A DNA stretch of 64,000 nt from Dryocosmus kuriphilus (taxonomy: Eukaryota; Arthropoda; Insecta; Hymenoptera; Cynipidae), in the NCBI GenBank assembly GCA_038277395.1, contig CM076196.1, forward strand, positions 85,191,786 through 85,255,785, in the 5' to 3' direction. A model generated the notes under the pieces. The model was not told the DNA's origin. It ran no database searches and was given only the letters and a program-made list of their open reading frames with translations. Shown one piece after another: positions 57,447 to 64,000 of this stretch. The first letter of the stretch is position 1, and each line of letters opens with the position of its first letter. Position numbers and translations under genes: made by a program.

Positions 57447-58777
57447 CGAGGCACGTCCAGAAAGTAAGTGTACTGGTACTCTCACAGCTGTAGGGAATAC
57501 TTTTTCGACATGTTGACAACACTGCCGCGTAGCCTGATTCCTCTCCTTCAAAACGAGACCAATCCGAGGTTAGTGTGTTGAAAACTCTTGACGCAGTAGC
57601 ATCTCTCGCGAAAAATGTCGATCGTATCTCCCGCCAAGTGCGAAATTCGCGCCGTCATTCGCTACCTCGTTGTGAAAGGAAAAGCTCCAGTTGAGATTCA
57701 TAATGAGGTGAAAACTGTGTACGGTAATGGAGCTATGAATCGTACGAGTGTGTACGAGTGGTGTCGCGAATTTAAAAATGGCCGTACTTCCGTCCATGAC
57801 GATCAGAGTAGTGGAAGACCTTCAATTGTGACTGACGAATTTGTGGAAAAAATCGAGATTGCGGTCCGTGACGATCGCAGATTGACGTCAAATGATCTTT
57901 CTGCGATCTTTCCGCAAATCTCCAGATCCCTGCTACACGAAATAATCACAGAAACTCTCGGATATCGGAAATTGTCTGCGAGGTGGGTCCCAAAACAGCT
58001 GACAGAACAGCACAAGTTGAATCGAGTGCAGAGCTCCAAAGAGATTTTGGAGCGCTACGAACGCGAAGGCGATGATTTTCTCTACTCTATTGTTACTGAA
58101 GACGAAACTTGGGTTGCCCACTACACGCCTGAAGCTAAGAGGCAGTTTCAACAATGGCGCCACACCTTGTCACCCTCCGCCAAGAAATTCAAAACCACAA
58201 TTTCAGCTAAAAAAATCATGGCATCCGTGTTTTGGGACCATAAAGGCATAATTTTGATTGAATATCTGCCTCATGGGGAGACCATAAACGCGGCAAGATA
58301 CTGTGAGACGCTGAAAAATTGAAAAGGGCGATTCAGAAAAAAAGGAGGGGCATGCTGACGAAGGGAGTCTGCCTGCTGCATGACAATGCCAAACCTCACA
58401 CGGCCAACGCCACGAAGCAACTCCTGAACTCTTTTGGATGTGACGTTTTGAACCACCCCCCGTATTCCCCTGACCTGGCCCTTTCAGATTTCCATCTCTT
58501 CACTTCCTTGAAGGTGCACATGGGTGGAAACAAGTTTTCAACGGACGAGGAGGTGAAGGGGGAAGTGGAGAAATGGGCGAAAGAGCTGGCGGGAGACTTC
58601 TTCGAGGCAGGCATCAAAAAATTGATCCCGCGGCTCACCACTTGCATCGAGAGGGATGGTGACTATGTCGAAAAATAACTTACATATGTACAGATGTAAC
58701 CAACTATGTTTCTGTTTTAATAAATTTTTTTTGAAGCCTACATAAATTGAGTACACTTACTTTCTGGAGGTGCCTCG
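57447..58777 (+). mobile_element. mariner transposon 2 (DD34D), nearly intact
   Basis: 27-bp TIRs: cgaggcacgtccagaaagta (57447 on) versus, in reverse complement, cgaggcacctccagaaagta (58777 back), one mismatch over 27. TA duplication at 57445-57446 and 58778-58779. Length 1331 bp. The 5' UTR is about 168 bp and the 3' UTR about 100 bp. Its TIRs differ from those of mariner 1, so it belongs to another subfamily. Confidence 0.95.
57615..58678 (+). pseudogene. mariner 2 transposase, single 1-nt frameshift
   Basis: ATG at 57615. N-terminal helix-turn-helix region with VYEWCREFKNGRTSVHDD and SGRPSIV. The linker has KLSARWVPKQLTEQHKLNR, the WVP-type motif of mariner. Catalytic residues are all present: VTEDETWV, LLHDNAKPHT, and YSPDLALSDFHLF, with exactly 34 residues between the second and third Asp (DD34D). 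The frame breaks in the A-run 58314-58318, where one A is missing (ETLK-N-stop instead of ETLKKLKRAIQ). Adding that base restores one frame from start to the TAA at 58676, so it is one step from intact, or a homopolymer error. Confidence 0.95.
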
Positions 58778-58779
58778 TA

Positions 58780-59466
58780 TATAAAAACATGCTATTTTAA
58801 AACCAAGGTTTCTCTTAAATTTAACTTCTAGAAAAGATAATTTTGTTTGAAATCACAAAACTTAAAATTTCCGCAATATATGTATGTATTATTTGCAAGT
58901 TTTATATTATAAATTTTTATGTATCTATTATCCTTATTTGCATATATAAATTCTAAAAGAAGTCATGGGAAATTTCTGTAGTAAAAAATCATATAATAAA
59001 AGTAATAATTATTTAATAAAATGATTATGTAGATTTACTTAAGTATTTCCGTGATCGTATTCAATCGATTAGTAACCTGAGATTTGAAATTCTCTACATT
59101 CAATGGCTAACGCCTGCCATTAAATTCAGTAGCTAAATCTCTAAAGTAGATACGGACTTTCACAGTCAGCCAAAACTCGATCATCAAAGTCATGAAATTA
59201 TTATTATCCGAGTGCTTATTATATATAACGATATAATACACTTATTCATCCTGAGTTTTATTTCCATTCAATATTAATATTATTTATCAAAGTGATAATA
59301 ATATTAATATAATTATTGAAAATTCCGTATTTAAAAAAAAAATGGTCAAAGATCCTTTTTTTAATATCTGAAAATATTTACATATTTACATTTACACATT
59401 TACATTAATGGAACTGATGCTTGGATTTTAATGAAACTTGGAGGTATTATAGATAAATAATACACG
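58780..59466. other. AT-rich non-coding stretch
   Basis: Short tttacat microsatellite at about 59376-59406; otherwise nothing recognised. Confidence 0.4.
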
Positions 59467-61056
59467 GCTAGCTTCGAGTAAGTTAATTCAAACGGAAAGT
59501 GCTTGCATATCCAGTTTCTCTTTGGTACGTGTTTCGGAGATGCCTCCAGTTATTTTGAGCTAAGAAAGAAAAAAATTGTACTACGCGTTTTTGAGAAAAA
59601 CGATTATTTTAGTTTTTCACGATTAAAAATGTCACTTTTCTCGAAAATGACGCAAAATATGAACAGAAGTTCATAATTCAAAATTGTTCCGCTTCCTAAA
59701 ATCAATAAAATTATACCCCTACAGATTTTTATGTGGTGTATTTAGAACAAAATTTCCAAAACAATAGAAAAACTTGATAAAAATCCACTAAAATAGTATT
59801 TATTTGACGAACTTACACATTTTATTTTTTAAAACACTTTTTTAGTTCAGTATTAATGTGAAGAACGTGTTTTTTGAGATTTTTAATGTTCTTTAGCGTT
59901 AAAGCGGAGAAAAATTGGTTTTTATCTCTAACATCGAAGAAACATAATTTTATTCGATTGATATTATGTCCAAAGGGTGTTTTAAGTTAAATTTTTTTCT
60001 CATATTTCTTTCTCGGATGTCTGTTGGTTACTTTGGATATAGATAGGCAATCATTTGAATATTTTAGCTGTGCTAAAATGATTTTTATTATCGTAAGTAC
60101 CTATTTTTCATTCTATAGAAATTAAAATTAAGAAAAATTCTAAACAGGAAGATAATATTTCGTTTAATCCTTTGAAAGATTAACTAAGTGTATTTTTTAC
60201 AAAATATATTTGAATCTAAAGCGTGGTAACAATGTAATATTTTTAATATATTATTAAACATGAAGACGATTATAATGGCATAAATCACGTTAACACGCTT
60301 TAGTTCAATGTATACTTGTTTAAAAAAATACACTTAGCTAACCTTTTAAAGGATTAACCGAAATCTTTATTTTCATATTTAGAATTCTTCCTGATTTTTA
60401 TTTCTATAGAATAAAAAACAGGAATTGATGATAATAAAAACCATTTTAGCACAGCCAGAACATTCAGATGATTACTTATTTATATCTGAAGTAACCAACA
60501 GACATCCGAGAAAAAAATACAAGAAAATGCAACTTACAGTCTCCTTTGGACATAATATCAATCCAAAAATTATGTTTCTTCAATTTTAGAGACAAAAGCC
60601 CCTTTTTAATCCGCTTTGAAGCTCAGGAACCTGAAGAATTGCATAGAACATGTTCTTCACATTAATACTGAACCGAAAAATGTGTTTTTAAAAATAAAAT
60701 GTTTAAGTTCTTCAAGATATAAATACTGTTTTAGTCGCTTTCTATCGATATTTTCTATTTTTTTGTTGTTGAAATTCTGTTCTAAATACACAAGACAAAC
60801 ATTTGATAAGGGTTCAATTTTATAAATATCAGGAAGGGGAACAATGTAAAATTATGAACTGCTATTCATATTTTGCGTCGTTTTCAAGAAAAATTACATT
60901 TTTAATCGCTAGAAACGAAAAATAGTTGTTTTCAAAAAAGCGTAGTACAATTTGTTTCTTTCTTTGTTCAAAATAACTCGAGAGCATCCCTGAAATACGT
61001 GCAAAAGATAAACTGGATATGCAAACACTTTTGGGTGCAACTCAGTCGAGGCTAGC
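59467..61056. mobile_element. 1.6-kb fold-back with ggctagcttcga ends
   Basis: The left arm (59467-60255) and right arm (about 60290-61056) are reverse complements throughout, with perhaps 15-20 percent divergence. Paired landmarks: ggctagcttcgag / ctcgaggctagcc-like end, gcttgcatatccagttt / aaactggatatgcaaac, aaattgtactacgcgttttt / aaaagcgtagtacaattt, catccgag around 60016 / 60505, attttagctgtgctaaaatg / cattttagcacagcc. The axis lies near 60265-60285. No transposase; frames inside are short. Confidence 0.8.
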
Positions 61057-61319
61057 CTTGAATACATTTTAAGAATATAAAAGTTTTTTTTTAATTTCGA
61101 AATTTTGTCTGAAAAAAAGTCAAAACAAATTTGGGGTTCCATTTTTTGAAAAATAATCGCCTTTTAATTTTGTTTGAATATAGATAAAAATATTTCTTAT
61201 GAAATCACCTTTCATTCAAAAAAAATTTTTTGAAGACTTCCGGTTCCGAAGATATCGTCATTTTAGTCGGGCCGCGGACCGACCTCACCTGACTAGAAAA
61301 AGTAGCAAAACTTCAAAAT

Positions 61320-61870
61320 TTCTTTGGATTTGAACTAAACTTGGCGCTAAACGGGTTTTAATGCCTTTGATTATGAATACTATGTCAAAGATTGAAAATT
61401 CGAATCGGGCGATCCAATATGTCGACCAAAATGATAAATTTAGGTGTATTTACATGAAAATTGATATTCGGCGGGTGAATTTTGAATTTGAATTTTATAT
61501 TTTTGAGATCGGATTCGTAATGGTGGTCATTAAAAACGCCTTACTACTCAATTTTGTTCAAATCTAACACAATTTTGATTTTTTCACACTTTTTGGTTAA
61601 ATGAATTTTCAAGATTTAGTTGGATTTTAACTAAACTGGGTACTATAAGGTCTTTCACGACTCTGATTACGAATCCGAATTCAAAAATTAAAAATTAAAA
61701 ACTCATGTTCAAAATTCAACCGCCCAATACCAGTTTTCATGAAAATACTCCAAAATTTATCATTTTCGTCGCCATATTGGATCGCCCGATTCCAATTTTT
61801 AATTTTTGACATCGCATTCCGAAACAGAGACATGAAAATTCCTTAAGCACCAACTTTCATTAAAATCGAA
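61320..61870. repeat. fold-back of about 550 bp
   Basis: gaaaattcgaatcgggcgat, ccaatatgtcgaccaaaatg and ataaattt at 61394-61445 are matched by aaatttatcattttcgtcg, ccatattggatcgcccgatt at 61753-61797. The outer blocks tttggatttgaactaaact and attttaactaaactggg are also related as direct copies. Confidence 0.65.
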
Positions 61871-64000
61871 CTAACACTTGCACATTCTGATACTCCTGAC
61901 GTATACTTACCCGTATCCTATTTGAGAACATTTGAAGTGCTTGCAATTAAAATTCTTAAGTTCGGGAAATTTTAATTAAAACTTTTTTTTTTTTTTTTTT
62001 ATAATAATTATAAATTAAAACTCTTCAATCCTAAAGTCTTCACTTTGAAATGTTTCAATTTACAACTGTCTAATCACGAGAACTTCAACTTGTCTAAATT
62101 TGGAATGCTTCCTATAGCAATTGTATCAATTTTTTGGCTTGACAAATTTTTATTCTGTTCAATTTTAAACGACTAAAATTTGAGACTATTCAAAAAACTG
62201 CTTTAAATTCATTTTTTTAATACTGGAACAATTTATTTTTAAATTCTTCAATTCTTCAATTTTTTATCCTGTTTTTGTAGTTTATCAACTATTTATATCT
62301 CTTCATTTTTTAATAATCTAAAAGTTTGAAATATTTGAATATCAATTCAGTCGTTGACACGATTACAATTGTTTAATAGCTATTTCAATTAAAGATACTG
62401 GAATAAACAAGAAATCTAAATGGAAAAAGCTACAGTGGCATCTGATGATAAAGAATTATGTAAATGTTTTTTTTTTGTCTGTTGTCGGAATGTTAAGCAA
62501 TTGAAATAAGGTCTTGTTCATTATGAAGGGTAGGAAACGTTTGAGTTTTTATTGAAAAGTTTCGCATATGCAAGACAGGTATTAATGAAGAATCGAATTC
62601 CGATATCGGCATACAGGAAAAAGTGAAAAGGGTCAAAGCTTGTACACATTCTGGTATGCACTTTTAACACCTAGGGCACTAGATTTTTCTCTTTGCCAGT
62701 TTGGACTATCTTGGCGCTTCGTAACAAGGAATCACTAAGTCAAGAACGTCTTCACCATCCCTTATGAAAAAGAAGTATTCGTAAGTATTGGATCCAGCAC
62801 TTTTTTCGCAAAAAAGTATTGGATTTACAATACTTATTCGCGAAAAAAATATTAGAAGTTCGCCTCAGAAATTTGAGTGCTACGATACACAAGTGTTTTC
62901 GTATAGAATAGGGTCATCCACAAAACTTTTTTTTCGCTTCAAGTTTTTTTTTTTTTTTATAAACTTTGACTCGCAAAGTATTAAAATGTGAAACTAAAAT
63001 TTAATTTTGTTTATTCAGTAACTTAAAATAATGAATTAAAGAGTGATAAAATATCGACCGGAAGTATCAATTTTTAAAACAAGATACGTGGCGCCCTCAT
63101 CAATAAAAATAATTAGTCATCAACGTTTTCTAGCATTACTACAAAGTGAAAAAATGTCTAATGTTAATACTTTTTACGTAAAATCGCAGTTTGGCATTCG
63201 ATAACCTCAAACATATCAAATTGCGATAAAATCGTGGGAAAAAATTTAAATTATGTATTTTCCCGCTTTGAAGTGCCCGTATTTCAAACAGAAATGTATC
63301 GCTACATTGCAAAATATCTAATCCTAATATATTTGTTAAGCAAAATGAAAAGATTGATTTTTGAGGTTCGAGTTTGTGCAAGTGTTGGAAAAAATCGTAT
63401 TTAATGTGTTATTCATATTATTCTATCAGTCGATTAATCGTTATTGCATAAAAACTGTAAATGCTTGAGTATAATTGAAATAAGTAAATTAAGTCGTTCA
63501 AAATTTATGTTTATATTTATTATGTAATTTTAACCACAAAACATAACCTCAAAGTTACTGATCCCTTTCTTCTGAAAAAATTTTATCAAGCACAGTACGC
63601 AATACCCATGTTACGAAATGAAGCATATCTAATATTTATTTATTAAAAATAAATATGTTTCTTAAAGTTTAAATAATTGAAAAGATCTTAGCATTAGGTA
63701 CAAAACACCAGTCTTAGCATTTATTTATTACCATCTTTTAAGAAAAAGCTTGTTTAGAAAACATGAAGGATAATGACGTCACATCAAGTTGGCGGTATGG
63801 CACGACAGAAATACAAGTTTGAAAAGGGTATACATTTTTATTTTTTAAATAAAAATTCGAAAAAAGCCTTTACTCAATTATACTCGTATTTTTAGTAATT
63901 TTATAATAAATAGTGTCATATTCAAAAGTAAACAAAAATATATTGGATGACTGTATTTATTGTAATTTATAAAATGAATGAACTCAAATTCTTATTTTTG
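61871..64000. other. AT-rich non-coding stretch
   Basis: Poly-T runs at 61983-62000 and 62944-62958, and a small dyad around cgcaaaaaagtattggat at 62810. No gene or bounded element recognised up to the right edge. Confidence 0.4.

Overview
The window looks like a stretch of AT-rich arthropod (most likely insect) nuclear DNA. The evidence is the company of elements: two DD34D mariner transposons, an RTE-clade LINE, a Penelope-like element with a GIY-YIG endonuclease, a Merlin-type DDE transposon, a tRNA-derived SINE, many long-inverted-repeat (fold-back) elements and several microsatellites. There is no operon-like packing and almost all long open frames lie inside mobile elements. I cannot name the species.

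Layout. 1-235 is the edge of a degenerate minisatellite. 1.9-5 kb holds small inverted-repeat elements. 5.4-10.5 kb is a Russian-doll nest of fold-back elements around an AT-rich inverted tandem array. 11.8-13.2 kb is the first copy of a composite repeat ('S family': GC-rich hairpins, 154-bp monomers, a GAC/AAC microsatellite tract). 13.4-22.4 kb is a run of MITE-like inverted-repeat elements with two GC-richer islands (14.6-15.0 and 20.9-21.6 kb) that could hold host exons. 23.15-25.9 kb is one TA-flanked long-inverted-repeat element into which a Penelope-like element, and then a tRNA SINE, were inserted. 26.9-28.1, 32.0-33.6 and 37.9-47.5 kb are three copies of one inverted-repeat family whose termini begin CCCGTGTAG; two of the copies carry a tRNA-like module. 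The third copy is split by S-family repeats, an RTE LINE and a mariner. 35-37 kb is the only stretch that looks like host genes: a candidate secreted, multi-exon gene on the minus strand and a possible 30-nt microexon on the plus strand. 47.9-61.9 kb holds another fold-back, a Merlin transposon with 270-bp inverted ends and a higher-order minisatellite inside, a near-perfect 1.3-kb palindrome, a truncated unknown ORF, a nearly intact mariner and two more fold-backs.

All recognisable transposase and reverse transcriptase genes are broken. RTE: one frameshift, three stops and a deletion that removes RT motif A. Mariner 1: one frameshift and a deletion of the third catalytic Asp. Mariner 2: a single 1-nt frameshift with the full DD34D triad. 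Merlin: one extra T. Penelope: 5' truncated and rearranged. The nesting gives a relative order of insertions: the CCCGTGTAG copy is older than the S block inside it, which is older than the RTE; the long-TIR element at 23-26 kb is older than the Penelope, which is older than the SINE.
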